Below are positions 26,094 to 35,078 of a stretch of 64,000 bases of DNA, piece after piece. The DNA is from an uncultured Clostridia bacterium. GTDB lineage: Bacteria > Bacillota > Clostridia > Saccharofermentanales > Saccharofermentanaceae. The stretch is from NCBI GenBank assembly GCA_946403085.1, contig CAMIYM010000011.1, positions 19,704 to 83,703 of the forward strand, written 5' to 3'. Positions within the stretch are counted from its first letter, which is position 1, and the number at the start of each line of letters is the position of its first letter. The notes under the pieces are model-generated. The model ran no database searches and was not told the DNA's origin. It saw only the letters and a program-made list of their open reading frames with translations. Made by a program: the position numbers and the translations under genes.

Positions 26094-26843
26094 ATGGACG
26101 AACAGAAAGTTGCTGAACTGAACAGAATAATCAGAGAGTGCAAGCATATCGTATTCTTTGGCGGTGCCGGAGTATCGACAGAGAGCGGTATTCCTGACTT
26201 CAGAAGCAAGGACGGTCTTTATAACCAGCATGATGTCCAGTTCGAAAAGTATTCTCCTGAATATCTCCTGAGCGATTCATGTCTCTTAGATCACCCGGAT
26301 GTATTCTTCGAATTCTACAGACAGAAGCTTGATACATCAGGTATCGAGCCTAACAGGGCTCACTATAAGCTTGCTGAGATGGAGAAAGCGGGCAAACTCG
26401 ATGGTATCATCACACAGAATATCGATGGTCTTCATCAGAGGGCAGGAAGCGTAAATGTCCAGGAAGTCCATGGTACGACATACCGTAATTACTGCATGAA
26501 ATGCCATGCCAAATATCCGTATGACTATATCTTCAAGTCAGAAGGACCAATACCTAAGTGTTCCAAGTGCGGAGGTATTGTAAGACCGGATGTTACACTG
26601 TATGGCGAAGGCCTTCCCAGGGAAGCGTGGGTCGAATCTAAAAAGCTGGTCCAGAAGGCAGACTGCCTCATTATCGGGGGCACATCGCTTATGGTTCAGC
26701 CTGCAGCATCCCTGACTTATGATTTCAGCGGTAAGTATCTAATCGTAATCAACAGGGATAAGATCATGACAGACAGGCGTGCCGCTCTTGAATTCCGTGA
26801 AAATATCGGGGAAGTATTGGATTCTATAAATCTAGAGGAATAG
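26094..26843 (+). CDS. cobB: Sirtuin, NAD-dependent protein deacylase
   Basis: Sir2-family enzyme that removes acyl groups from lysines using NAD. It is 249 aa. Motifs are FFGGAGVSTESGIPDFRSKDG (NAD binding; read as overlapping blocks), ITQNIDGLHQRAG, catalytic His in VQEVHGT, and the zinc tetrad CMKCH with CSKCGG near 145-175. GGTSLMVQPAAS and the closing NRDKI complete the Rossmann part. AAGGAGG at 26079-26085 is 8 nt before the ATG. It lies 13 nt after dnaE and 9 nt before the Ntn-hydrolase gene, probably one transcript. The class resembles bacterial class II or U; the symbol is the generic one. Confidence 0.93.
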   Translation: MDEQKVAELNRIIRECKHIVFFGGAGVSTESGIPDFRSKDGLYNQHDVQFEKYSPEYLLSDSCLLDHPDVFFEFYRQKLDTSGIEPNRAHYKLAEMEKAGKLDGIITQNIDGLHQRAGSVNVQEVHGTTYRNYCMKCHAKYPYDYIFKSEGPIPKCSKCGGIVRPDVTLYGEGLPREAWVESKKLVQKADCLIIGGTSLMVQPAASLTYDFSGKYLIVINRDKIMTDRRAALEFRENIGEVLDSINLEE

Positions 26844-26852
26844 GAAAGATAA

Positions 26853-28529
26853 ATGGGGAATATAAGGAAAAGCAGAAAGATAGTAATAGCGGTTATTTCA
26901 GTTTTGACGGTAATCTCTACAGGGATTGCCGGTTATTGCGGCTATAAGTCTTCCGTATCAGGTGTAGCGACGGATATCAGGTATCTTGTTCAGGATAAGA
27001 CTCCGCAGATAGGTGATGAATACTATCTGTTCTGTGTCCGTGATGACTTGTTTGAAGCGGCAGATGATATCCTGGTATACGAAGATTATATTGAGGTTGA
27101 AGACCGTTATGTAAGCATTCCGATCGAGAGCAATAACGGAAACTTAAGTTACAGGTTTAACGTTAAGGTAGTTGAGACCGATCCGCAGCTACCGGATAGG
27201 TTTGCCCAAAGCTGCAGAGATTATTACCAGACTCTATATGACAAACTTCAGGCTAAGAAAGAAACCGTCGATCCGAATGATTCCGAGAGTATGGAAAAGA
27301 TCCGCAAGGCTGAAGAACTGGTAAATGGATTTCTGACCGATGAAGTCTATGAGCGTGACAAGAGCAGTATCACTCCTTATACATTCAGAGCTACGAACAC
27401 AATAAATTATTATGTCATAGGACTTATAGCAGTAGCCGTTGCAGTGCTGCTTGCAGTCGTTTTGATCTATGCAGTTCTCGGCATTTGGATAAGCGGAAAG
27501 AAACTCGCGTTGGGAAGTGTAGCTTTAGTCCTTGTCGTAAGCATAGTAAGCTGCATAGTCTTCAGAAAAGAAATAGCCACAATGGCATCGATAAAAGAAT
27601 ATGCACCGGGTATGTATGTGTGCAACATACAAAATGATTACAAACTGGATGAAATGCTGTCAACTGATGTAAGAAATTCGGATTCCCTTATCGCGCTTAT
27701 AAGCAAAAAACTTATGGGAGGGATTTCGCTTCCGATCGATGCTCATCATTTCGGATGTTCGTCTTTCAGCTGCGTAAATGATCAGGGCAGTCATCTGCTT
27801 TGCCGTAACTATGATTATCTTGATACGGACGGAATGATCATTTATTCAAATCGTGAGGGTGCTTATGCTTCGATTGCCGTATGCGATCTCCAGTGGGCGA
27901 GATTTGCAGGAACTGATTCCATCGCAAAACCTGACTCTCTGCTCGGAAGATTCGTTTTGAGGGGCGCTGCTCCATATATGAGTGTTGACGGCATGAATGA
28001 TCAGGGACTTGGAATATCTATCCTGTCACTGACTAACCCGGAAAGAAGACCTGATACCGGTAAAACGGATACCATTATCCTTCTTGCCATAAGAGGAATA
28101 CTTGATAAGTGTGCTACTGTCGATGAAGCCGTTGCGTTTTTGTCTTCTTATGATGTTCATTCCATGTTTGACAAGGACAATCATCTGTTTATCACCGATA
28201 AGTCCGGAAAGAGCGTTGTTGCTGAATGGGTAAACGATGAATTGACCATTAGTGAGATCAATTACGTTACAAATTACTATATTGCGACGCACGAGTATGA
28301 TGACGAAAGAAGATTTGTGACTTTAAAGAACAAGCTCAAAGAATCTAACGGCGTATTGACTATTGATGAGGCTATGGATCTTCTGAAAGATGCTTCCCAG
28401 GATTCTAAGAACGGAATTCAGACGGAATGGTCCTGCGTTTATGATCTGGATCATTTCGTTTTATACATCTATAACGACAGGAACAGGGACAATTACTACA
28501 TAATTACCTTCCCCGAATCATTTAAGTAA
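26853..28529 (+). CDS. Membrane-anchored Ntn hydrolase of the choloylglycine/acyltransferase family
   Basis: 558 aa with an unusual layout. An N-terminal membrane segment (about 9-30) is followed by a domain of about 150 residues that I do not recognise. Two further membrane segments are near 187-212 and 220-242. The C-terminal catalytic domain (about 295-558) is of the linear-amide C-N hydrolase type. The proposed nucleophile is Cys302 in HHFGCSSFSC, followed by LLCRNYDYLDTDGM, which resembles the choloylglycine hydrolase pattern of a Cys, a few strands and an RN-D motif; MNDQGLGISIL and Asn/Arg residues further on fit the family. Bile-salt hydrolases usually begin with the Cys after Met removal; here it is internal, so autoprocessing or an acyltransferase-like activation would be needed. 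The substrate is unknown. Confidence 0.78.
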   Translation: MGNIRKSRKIVIAVISVLTVISTGIAGYCGYKSSVSGVATDIRYLVQDKTPQIGDEYYLFCVRDDLFEAADDILVYEDYIEVEDRYVSIPIESNNGNLSYRFNVKVVETDPQLPDRFAQSCRDYYQTLYDKLQAKKETVDPNDSESMEKIRKAEELVNGFLTDEVYERDKSSITPYTFRATNTINYYVIGLIAVAVAVLLAVVLIYAVLGIWISGKKLALGSVALVLVVSIVSCIVFRKEIATMASIKEYAPGMYVCNIQNDYKLDEMLSTDVRNSDSLIALISKKLMGGISLPIDAHHFGCSSFSCVNDQGSHLLCRNYDYLDTDGMIIYSNREGAYASIAVCDLQWARFAGTDSIAKPDSLLGRFVLRGAAPYMSVDGMNDQGLGISILSLTNPERRPDTGKTDTIILLAIRGILDKCATVDEAVAFLSSYDVHSMFDKDNHLFITDKSGKSVVAEWVNDELTISEINYVTNYYIATHEYDDERRFVTLKNKLKESNGVLTIDEAMDLLKDASQDSKNGIQTEWSCVYDLDHFVLYIYNDRNRDNYYIITFPESFK

Positions 28530-28561
28530 ACTGTTGTTTCGTTCCTTTTTATTATTTAGTG

Positions 28562-28567
28562 TATAAT
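28562..28567 (+). promoter_or_regulatory. Putative -10 box for pfkA
   Basis: Perfect TATAAT, 39 bp before the pfkA ATG, in an A/T-rich 76-bp spacer. No convincing -35 stands 17 bp upstream. GGAGGA precedes the ATG at 28606. Confidence 0.5.
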
Positions 28568-28605
28568 TATCTCGAAAATCTATCAGATGTTTCGGAGGAA
28601 TAACT

Positions 28606-29661
28606 ATGGGTAGACTTCTTTATGATGAGAACAACCTTCCTGAGATAAGCAGCCTTAAGGCTTTGAATTATGACCAAGTAGATAAGAGCACTGTTGAGCC
28701 GATCAAGCGTGTAGGCGTTCTTACGAGTGGCGGCGATGCTCCCGGAATGAATGCAGCGATCAGAGCTATCGTCAGAGCAGGTATCAATGCCGGTTTTGAG
28801 ATGTATGGTGTTACCAGAGGCTATCACGGACTTTGGAAGGGCGAGATCATGCCCCTCGACGGCAGAAGCGTTTCAGAGACACTTCAGCGCGGCGGAACAT
28901 TCCTCATGACTGCAAGATCACAGACTTTCATGACTGATCAGGGCGTTCTTAAGGGTGCCAGAATGATGGAAGCATATGAGCTTGATGCTCTTGTTGTCAT
29001 TGGCGGTGATGGTTCTTATAAGGGTGCAAGAGCTCTTGCCAGGATCGGTATCCCGGTAATCGGTGTTCCCGGTACTATCGACAATGATATCGCTTCAACT
29101 GATTATACGATCGGTTATGACACGGCAATGAATACTGCTATGCAGTGCATCGATAAGCTCAGAGATACTGCTTCATCACATGAGCGCTGCAGCGTTATTG
29201 AAGTAATGGGCAGACATGCCGGATGGATCGCACTTAACGTAGGTATTGCTACAGGTGCAGAGAGCATCCTGATCCCTGAGGTTCCTTATGACTTCAATAA
29301 GGATGTTCTCAGAGTCATCCTTGACGGACGTAATACAGGCAAGAAGCATTACATCGTTATCGTTGCTGAGGGTGTCGGTCATGCTGAAGAGATCGCCAAG
29401 CAGATCGAGGATGCTACGGGCATCGAAGCGCGTCCCACGATCCTCGGACACCTCCAGAGAGGCGGTTCACCTACATTGAGAGACAGAACAATGGCAAGCC
29501 TTATGGGCATCAGGGCCATCGACTGTCTTGTCGAAAAGAGATTTAACAGACTCGTAGTCAGACAGCATGGCGAGATCACCGATGTCGATATCGAAGAAGG
29601 TCTTGCAATGACCAAGACTATTACGCCTGACATCATCGAGAACGCCAAGAGACTCGGTTAA
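28606..29661 (+). CDS. pfkA: ATP-dependent 6-phosphofructokinase
   Basis: Glycolytic kinase forming fructose 1,6-bisphosphate. It is 351 aa, about 30 longer than E. coli PfkA because of an N-terminal extension (residues 1-34) before KRVGVLTSGGDAPGMNAAIRAIV. The ATP site reads GGDGSYKGA; Gly where PPi enzymes have Asp (GGDD) points to ATP as donor. The catalytic loop is PGTIDNDIASTDYTIG and substrate contacts are VMGRHAGW and HLQRGGSPT. Adjacency to dnaE is common in Firmicutes, though two genes intervene here. GGAGGA lies 7 nt before the ATG. Confidence 0.95.
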   Translation: MGRLLYDENNLPEISSLKALNYDQVDKSTVEPIKRVGVLTSGGDAPGMNAAIRAIVRAGINAGFEMYGVTRGYHGLWKGEIMPLDGRSVSETLQRGGTFLMTARSQTFMTDQGVLKGARMMEAYELDALVVIGGDGSYKGARALARIGIPVIGVPGTIDNDIASTDYTIGYDTAMNTAMQCIDKLRDTASSHERCSVIEVMGRHAGWIALNVGIATGAESILIPEVPYDFNKDVLRVILDGRNTGKKHYIVIVAEGVGHAEEIAKQIEDATGIEARPTILGHLQRGGSPTLRDRTMASLMGIRAIDCLVEKRFNRLVVRQHGEITDVDIEEGLAMTKTITPDIIENAKRLG

Positions 29662-29704
29662 TAGAGTTTACGGGTCAATTGACGGTTAGGGGATAAGTAA
29701 GACC

Positions 29705-32197
29705 ATGTATGAATTTATGAGCTTCGACGAGAGCCTCGAACGGAAGAAGATCCGCGGGCGTGTCTTGAAGACCCTTGAATTCAATAAGATCAGAGACAGT
29801 GTTGCTGCGAAGGCAAGAACGTCATACGGACGTGAGCTTTGCAACGATATGGTTCCGTGCTGCGATATTGATTATGTGACAAGTGAGCTTTCCTGTGCAA
29901 GGCAGGCCATGGATCACATAATGAGATTCGGCATGCTTCCTTTGGGCGGATTAAGAGATCTCCGCGAAGCGATCCTTTACGCGAAGGCAGACGGAACACT
30001 TACATGCGGACAGCTTCTGGAAGTTGCATCTTTTTTGAGAGCTTCCGGCGAAGTCAAAAAAGCGATAGACAAGGCGAGATCTGCGGGTTCCCCTCTTGTT
30101 GATGAGACTGAGCCGGATGTTTGTGCTTATGTGGATAAGCTTGAGACTTCGGATAAGCTCTTGGAGAAGATCGACAGTTCCATCTTAGGTCAGGATGAAG
30201 TATCCGACAGGGCAAGCAAGGAACTGGCTTCTATAAGGCGTGAAAGAAAGAATATAGCAAGCGGTATCAGGTCTCTTTTAGACCGTGTTATCTCCAACCA
30301 CGCTGATATGCTCCAGGAAGGCATCGTAACTCTTCGTGAAGGAAGATACTGCATTCCGGTCAAGGCTGATTTTAACGGCAGGATAGATGGTATCGTCCAC
30401 GGTGCTTCCGCATCAGGACAGACACTCTTCATCGAGCCTATGAGCGTTGTTGAGGCAAACAACAAGATCGCTGAACTTACATTTGCCGAGCAGGCAGAGA
30501 TACAGAGGATCCTGAAGAGCTTTACGAATGAAGTCGTATCAATAAGTCCTCTTCTCCAGAACAATATGGAGATCGCATCAAGGCTTGATTATATTTTCGC
30601 GAAGGCTGAATACGGCGTTGAGAATAATTCATTCTGTCCTTCACTTAACTGCGACGGCAGGATCGATCTTAAGGGCGCGAGACACCCGCTTATTCCGAAG
30701 GAGAGCGTTGTTCCAGTCGATATCAGGATTGGTGATGGCTATGACGCGCTTATCGTTACAGGACCTAATACCGGCGGTAAGACCGTATCACTTAAGACAT
30801 GCGGACTCCTTGTCATGATGACGATGGCAGGACTTCCGATACCTACAGAGAGCGGCTCGGAAGTATGTGTTTTCGACAGAGTGTTAGCTGATATAGGAGA
30901 TGAACAGAGCATCGAAGAGAGCCTGTCCACATTCTCAGCTCACATGTCCAATATCGTATTTATCCTGAAGAATATAAGAGGTAAGTCTCTTGTACTGTTG
31001 GACGAGCTCGGTTCAGGTACTGATCCGGCGGAAGGCGCGGCACTTGCCATATCAATAATCGAAGAGCTCAGAAGGAAGAACTGTATCGTAATGTCCACAA
31101 CGCATTACAGGGAACTTAAGGGCTACGCTGAGACCACTGAAGGCGTAATGAACGCTTCCTGTGAATTCGATACGGAGACATTGGCTCCGACCTATAAGCT
31201 CATTACGGGAAGACCCGGTTCTTCCAATGCTTTTGTCATCTCGAGCAAGTTGGGTCTTTCAAAGAATATCCTGGACAATGCCAAGGTCAGGATGTCCACT
31301 GATGAGATAAGGTATGAGGAGCTCCTGGCAAAGGCTGAGGAGAATTCCAAGAAAGCGGAGATGCTCGTTCAGGAAAATGACAGGCTCAATATCGAACTCA
31401 AGGCTGAAAAGGCCCGTCTTGAAGAAGAGAATGCAAAGCTCAAGCAGTCAAAGACCAAGATATTGAATGACATGAGAGCAGAGCAGAAGAAGCTCCTTCA
31501 GGATCAGGAGAGGGAACTGAGTGACGAGCTCCGTGAATTAAGACGCAGATCCAAGGATATGGACAGGGCAGAGCGCGAAAAGGAACTCGACAAGATCAGA
31601 AGAAAGTTAAGAGCCGGCATAAACGACCTCGAAGCTGATGATGATGAGGCGATCGAATCCGTTGCTTTAAGCGGTGAACCCGTTAAGGAAGTAATCAAGG
31701 GTGAATGCTACTATGTTCCTTCTCTGGATCAGATCGGTGTTGCCGAATCAGCTCTTTCCAAGAGCGGATCTGTTAATATCGTATGCGGAAGCATGAAGAT
31801 CGCGGTTAAGAAGAACCAGCTCATGATGCCTACGAAGGCGCAGCGTGATGAATTCCTGAGAGGCAGGAATAAAGGCTCTCAGAAGGGCAGGCTCATAAGA
31901 CCGAAGAGCGGTTCCGAGGATATGGGCAAGGTCAGATTCAATGCTGCATCTTCAACTAGATCAGAGGTCATGCTTATCGGCATGACGACAGCTGAAGCTG
32001 AATCCAGGCTTGGTAAATATCTTGAGGATTGTGTGCTCGCAGGAATCAAGGAAGCAAGGATAGTCCATGGTAAAGGCACAGGTGCTTTAAGGTCTTGTGT
32101 GCAGGATATGCTTATAAAAGATGACAGGGTCGAGTCTTTCCGCGCCGGAGAACAAGGCGAAGGCGATGCGGGAGTCACGATCGTTAAGTTCAGATAA
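29705..32197 (+). CDS. mutS2: Endonuclease MutS2 (RqcU)
   Basis: MutS-family ATPase, implicated in suppressing recombination and, in Bacillus, in rescuing collided ribosomes. It is 830 aa. It starts with a core/clamp region (LEFNKIRDSVAAKARTSYGRE). The ATPase has Walker A TGPNTGGKTVSLKTCGL (near residue 355), signature VLADIGDEQSIEESLSTFSA, and Walker B VLLDELGSGTDPAEGAALA. A long coiled coil spans about 520-640. The C-terminal Smr nuclease domain has HGKGTGALR; its usual LRGMR-type motif reads LIGMTTAEAE. AGGGGA (29688-29693) is 11 nt before the ATG, a long spacing. Confidence 0.95.
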   Translation: MYEFMSFDESLERKKIRGRVLKTLEFNKIRDSVAAKARTSYGRELCNDMVPCCDIDYVTSELSCARQAMDHIMRFGMLPLGGLRDLREAILYAKADGTLTCGQLLEVASFLRASGEVKKAIDKARSAGSPLVDETEPDVCAYVDKLETSDKLLEKIDSSILGQDEVSDRASKELASIRRERKNIASGIRSLLDRVISNHADMLQEGIVTLREGRYCIPVKADFNGRIDGIVHGASASGQTLFIEPMSVVEANNKIAELTFAEQAEIQRILKSFTNEVVSISPLLQNNMEIASRLDYIFAKAEYGVENNSFCPSLNCDGRIDLKGARHPLIPKESVVPVDIRIGDGYDALIVTGPNTGGKTVSLKTCGLLVMMTMAGLPIPTESGSEVCVFDRVLADIGDEQSIEESLSTFSAHMSNIVFILKNIRGKSLVLLDELGSGTDPAEGAALAISIIEELRRKNCIVMSTTHYRELKGYAETTEGVMNASCEFDTETLAPTYKLITGRPGSSNAFVISSKLGLSKNILDNAKVRMSTDEIRYEELLAKAEENSKKAEMLVQENDRLNIELKAEKARLEEENAKLKQSKTKILNDMRAEQKKLLQDQERELSDELRELRRRSKDMDRAEREKELDKIRRKLRAGINDLEADDDEAIESVALSGEPVKEVIKGECYYVPSLDQIGVAESALSKSGSVNIVCGSMKIAVKKNQLMMPTKAQRDEFLRGRNKGSQKGRLIRPKSGSEDMGKVRFNAASSTRSEVMLIGMTTAEAESRLGKYLEDCVLAGIKEARIVHGKGTGALRSCVQDMLIKDDRVESFRAGEQGEGDAGVTIVKFR

Positions 32198-32215
32198 AAA
32201 GGGGGAGAACGAGTT

Positions 32216-33130
32216 ATGTCTGAGAATAATGCTGAAATTCAGAGTGCTGAACAGATTCAGTCCGCAGAGGCGCCCAAGAAGCGCGTAAGGATAGGATTTG
32301 TATTCCTTTCTATCGTACCTGTAGCGGTCATTATCGGTATTCAGACGATCACACAGATTCCTTTTCTTGTAATCTCGGCAGCTGACCTTGCAGCGAATAA
32401 TACTTCGCTCAGTCCTCTTGAGATTTCAGAAAAGCTTTTGACGACTTTCAATGAGAAATATGCAATGTGGGCATATCTTCTTTACAGCGTTGCGGCTCTT
32501 CTGGTTTTTGGAATCTGGTATTTTAAGGGTTTTGTTAAGAACCATCCCAAGGTCAGACTCAAGGAAATATTCGGTGTTAAATCAGTTTTCGCATCCATCG
32601 GAATGGTTATCGGTCTTCAGTTTGCAATCACCGCAGCTTTCGTTCTGGCATTCCGTTTCCTTCCAAAGATAATGAATGATTATGTAGAGCTGATGAAAAG
32701 TGCAGGCCTTATGGATAACATTCTCGTAACGATTCTTTATGCGATAATCCTAGGACCTATCGTTGAGGAGCTTTGCATAAGAGGTGTCTGCTTCGGTTTC
32801 CTTGAAAAATCCGGAATCAAGCCTGCGCTGATGATCCTGATCTCAGGAATCCTTTTCGGTGTAATGCATTTGAATCTCGTGCAGGGAGTTTATGCTTCCA
32901 TCCTTGGCTTCTTCCTCGGATTCATGAGATACAAGTACCGTTCCATAAAGCTTACGATCTTCATCCATATCCTGTTTAACATCATGGGTACATATGGAGA
33001 CACGTTAATGGAAAAGATCATTCCAAACGATGGCATAAAGCTGATCTTAGGCGGTGTTGCACTTTTCGTGCTCGTATTCGCCACAGCTCTTGTAAACAGT
33101 GACAAGAAGGCTTATAAAGCGGCAGATTGA
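32216..33130 (+). CDS. CPBP (CAAX/Abi) family intramembrane glutamic-type protease
   Basis: 304-aa polytopic membrane protein, about eight hydrophobic segments after an acidic Gln/Glu-rich N-terminus. The family motifs are all present: motif 1 EELCIRGVCFG (glutamate pair followed by Arg), motif 2 FGVMHLN with the catalytic His, and motif 3 HILFNIMGT. In bacteria such proteases act in bacteriocin self-immunity or membrane-protein processing; the substrate cannot be inferred here. A GGGGGAGAACGAG ribosome-binding site precedes the ATG, 18 nt after mutS2. Confidence 0.9.
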   Translation: MSENNAEIQSAEQIQSAEAPKKRVRIGFVFLSIVPVAVIIGIQTITQIPFLVISAADLAANNTSLSPLEISEKLLTTFNEKYAMWAYLLYSVAALLVFGIWYFKGFVKNHPKVRLKEIFGVKSVFASIGMVIGLQFAITAAFVLAFRFLPKIMNDYVELMKSAGLMDNILVTILYAIILGPIVEELCIRGVCFGFLEKSGIKPALMILISGILFGVMHLNLVQGVYASILGFFLGFMRYKYRSIKLTIFIHILFNIMGTYGDTLMEKIIPNDGIKLILGGVALFVLVFATALVNSDKKAYKAAD

Positions 33131-33223
33131 TCCTGAGAAGGCAAGTTGTTATCTCAGGAATACCTGAACGCGAGTTTTATGATAAAATTTGTTTAATAAA
33201 TTGATTTGCCAGGAGAGATTGTT

Positions 33224-33739
33224 TTGCCAAGCGAAGAAGAACAGATGTCAGAGGCCCTCGTCAGGATCTTTGAGAATGTCGTTTTAACAGAAGAGAAATC
33301 TCTTCAGGCAGGTTATTTCAATGACCTGTCTATTGCAGAGATGCATACCCTTACGGCTATTGGACCATACGATGCCCGTACCATGACTAATACCGCAGAA
33401 GATCTGGGTATTACTACGGGTACATTGACTGTCGCTATAGATAGACTCGTCAAGAAGGGTTATGTCCACAGGGAACGCGATAAGCGTGATAAGCGTATCG
33501 TAAGGATCAGCCTTACTCACAATGGTAAACTCGCATGCAGAATGAACAACAAGTTCCACAGGGTTCTTGCCCAGCATATCCTTGCGGGATATGACGAGAA
33601 TGACAGAAAGCATCTTCTTGACCTGGTCAATGAAGTTGACGAGTACGTTGCACAGCAGCTGAGACGCTATGACAGTACTGAGAATGTAAGAGCAACAGCA
33701 AGACAGGTAGCAAAAGATACCAGCAAGGAGAAAAATTAA
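33224..33739 (+). CDS. MarR-family regulator, probably of fatty-acid synthesis (FabT-like)
   Basis: Winged-helix dimeric transcription factor of 171 aa: EMHTLTAIGPYDARTMTNTA, recognition helix TTGTLTVAIDRLVKKGYV and wing RERDKRDKRIVRISLT, flanked by dimerisation helices. TTG at 33224 is the chosen start because AGGAGA (33211-33216) lies 7 nt upstream. It is followed 1 nt later by an acyl carrier protein gene. MarR-type FabT next to acpP is the usual arrangement for fatty-acid synthesis control in Firmicutes, but the fab genes themselves are not adjacent. No clear FabT operator was found by eye. Confidence 0.82.
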   Translation: MPSEEEQMSEALVRIFENVVLTEEKSLQAGYFNDLSIAEMHTLTAIGPYDARTMTNTAEDLGITTGTLTVAIDRLVKKGYVHRERDKRDKRIVRISLTHNGKLACRMNNKFHRVLAQHILAGYDENDRKHLLDLVNEVDEYVAQQLRRYDSTENVRATARQVAKDTSKEKN

Positions 33740-33740
33740 T

Positions 33741-34004
33741 ATGGCAGATTCTGATAACCTTAGAGCGAAGGTAAAAGAAGACGTGATCAGGATCATGTCA
33801 GAAACGCTCGAGATATCTCCTGAACAAATAACATCAGATCTTGAATTCAATTCCGATCTGCCTTTTGATTCTCTCCAGCTCTATGAGTTTGTTATCGATG
33901 TTGAAGAGACATATAACATCAGGCTTCCTGACGAATTGCTGGATAAGGTCAAGACTGTCGATGACATGATCGACGTTGTTCTTGAACTTTCGAAAAAGAA
34001 TTGA
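33741..34004 (+). CDS. acpP: Acyl carrier protein
   Basis: 87-aa carrier of growing fatty-acyl chains. The phosphopantetheine site is Ser44 in LPFDSLQLYEFVID, close to the classical DSL motif. Its helix pattern and acidic composition (VEETYNIRLPDELLDKVKTV) are typical. AAGGAG lies in the end of the MarR gene, with a 1-nt gap, so the two are coupled. The DSLQLYEFV variant differs from the housekeeping DSLDTVELVM; this copy may be a second, specialised ACP, since fabD/fabF are not here. Confidence 0.93.
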   Translation: MADSDNLRAKVKEDVIRIMSETLEISPEQITSDLEFNSDLPFDSLQLYEFVIDVEETYNIRLPDELLDKVKTVDDMIDVVLELSKKN

Positions 34005-34018
34005 TCCACGGTGCATAG

Positions 34019-34987
34019 ATGAAGAAGCTTTTCATCGTTAACAGCAGAGCAGAGTCCAAGTCTCTTGCAAGATTCAAGGCAGCATATTTTGATTATTCGG
34101 CAGAACACGAAGGCGAGACGCGCGTGGTCTATACCGAGTTTGCCGGACATGCAAGCGAAGCTGCCAGGAAAGCAACGGACGAAGACGATCTTCTCGTAGT
34201 CGCATGCGGCGGTGACGGAACGATCCATGAAGTTGCCAATGCTCTTGCCGAGTCAAATACTCCTATGGCATGCATACCTTTGGGTACAGGCAATGATTTC
34301 ACCAGATCCATTATGGATGAGAATCACAGGAGCAACTGTGAAGTCTGCGTAGGTGATATCTTCAATGACAGGATAACGGTTAAGAACGCAGATCTTATTA
34401 AGGTCACATCCTATGACAGACGCGGCAGCAAGATCGATGCAAGTTCAGCATGGTGTCTTAATGTTGCTTCAATAGGTTTTGATACTGAAGTCCAGCTCTG
34501 TGCAAAAGGAAAGGTTCTCGCCCACCCTAATTCAAGTATTGTAAGAAGCACTGCGTATCTGACATCTGCCGTCGGATGCCTTTTCGGAAACAGATCTTTT
34601 GATTTTAAGTTCAAAGCGAAAAGAAATGACGGCAAGCCTGAAGAGTCTGAGAAGTCCAAATTCACTCTGCTTGCGGTTTGCAACGCTTCTTTTTACGGTG
34701 ACGGCTTCTGTCCCGCGCCCAAAGCAAAGATCGATGACGGTCTTATCAATTGCTGTGCTATCGATGCTGTAAGCCTCCCGAGATCGCTCTATCTGATCAC
34801 CAAGTACATGAAGGGCACCCACGAGGGCTACGAAGAGGTCGATTCTTTTGTTACGGATGCCATTACGGCTGAAGCTACGGGTTCACGTGACCTGAACGGA
34901 AATTACGACGGCGAGGATTTCTCCGGCCACAAGGTTACTTTTGAGTGCTGCCCGGGCGCGATTAAACTTGCTGTTTACGGCAAATAA
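34019..34987 (+). CDS. DagK/YegS-family lipid kinase
   Basis: Diacylglycerol kinase-like enzyme of the DAGK_cat superfamily, 322 aa. It starts MKKLFIVNSRAESKS, with the nucleotide motif VACGGDGTIHEVANAL (about 63-78) and the PLGTGNDFTRSIM motif. The C-terminal beta-sandwich ends DGLINCCAIDAV and LNGNYDGEDF. In Firmicutes DgkB recycles diacylglycerol from lipoteichoic acid synthesis; the ACP neighbour also suggests a phospholipid role. It lies 14 nt after acpP with no strong ribosome-binding site. Confidence 0.9.
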   Translation: MKKLFIVNSRAESKSLARFKAAYFDYSAEHEGETRVVYTEFAGHASEAARKATDEDDLLVVACGGDGTIHEVANALAESNTPMACIPLGTGNDFTRSIMDENHRSNCEVCVGDIFNDRITVKNADLIKVTSYDRRGSKIDASSAWCLNVASIGFDTEVQLCAKGKVLAHPNSSIVRSTAYLTSAVGCLFGNRSFDFKFKAKRNDGKPEESEKSKFTLLAVCNASFYGDGFCPAPKAKIDDGLINCCAIDAVSLPRSLYLITKYMKGTHEGYEEVDSFVTDAITAEATGSRDLNGNYDGEDFSGHKVTFECCPGAIKLAVYGK

Positions 34988-35061
34988 TCGGCAATCAGAC
35001 TTTTTTCACATATTATGTCCCTTATATTACAAGTTATTTGTTTTAATATTACGGGCTCTTT

Positions 35062-35070
35062 TGCTATAAT
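35062..35070 (+). promoter_or_regulatory. Extended -10 promoter immediately upstream of the YnbB-family start
   Basis: TGCTATAAT is a perfect extended -10 (TGnTATAAT). Only 8 nt separate it from the ATG at 35079, so transcription would begin at or within about 2 nt of the start codon. Confidence 0.7.
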
Positions 35071-35078
35071 TACAAGTT

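Noticed and set aside
33131..33223. FabT operator upstream of the MarR gene
   Set aside because: The A/T-rich spacer contains fragments such as AAATTTG, but no full palindrome of the FabT type.
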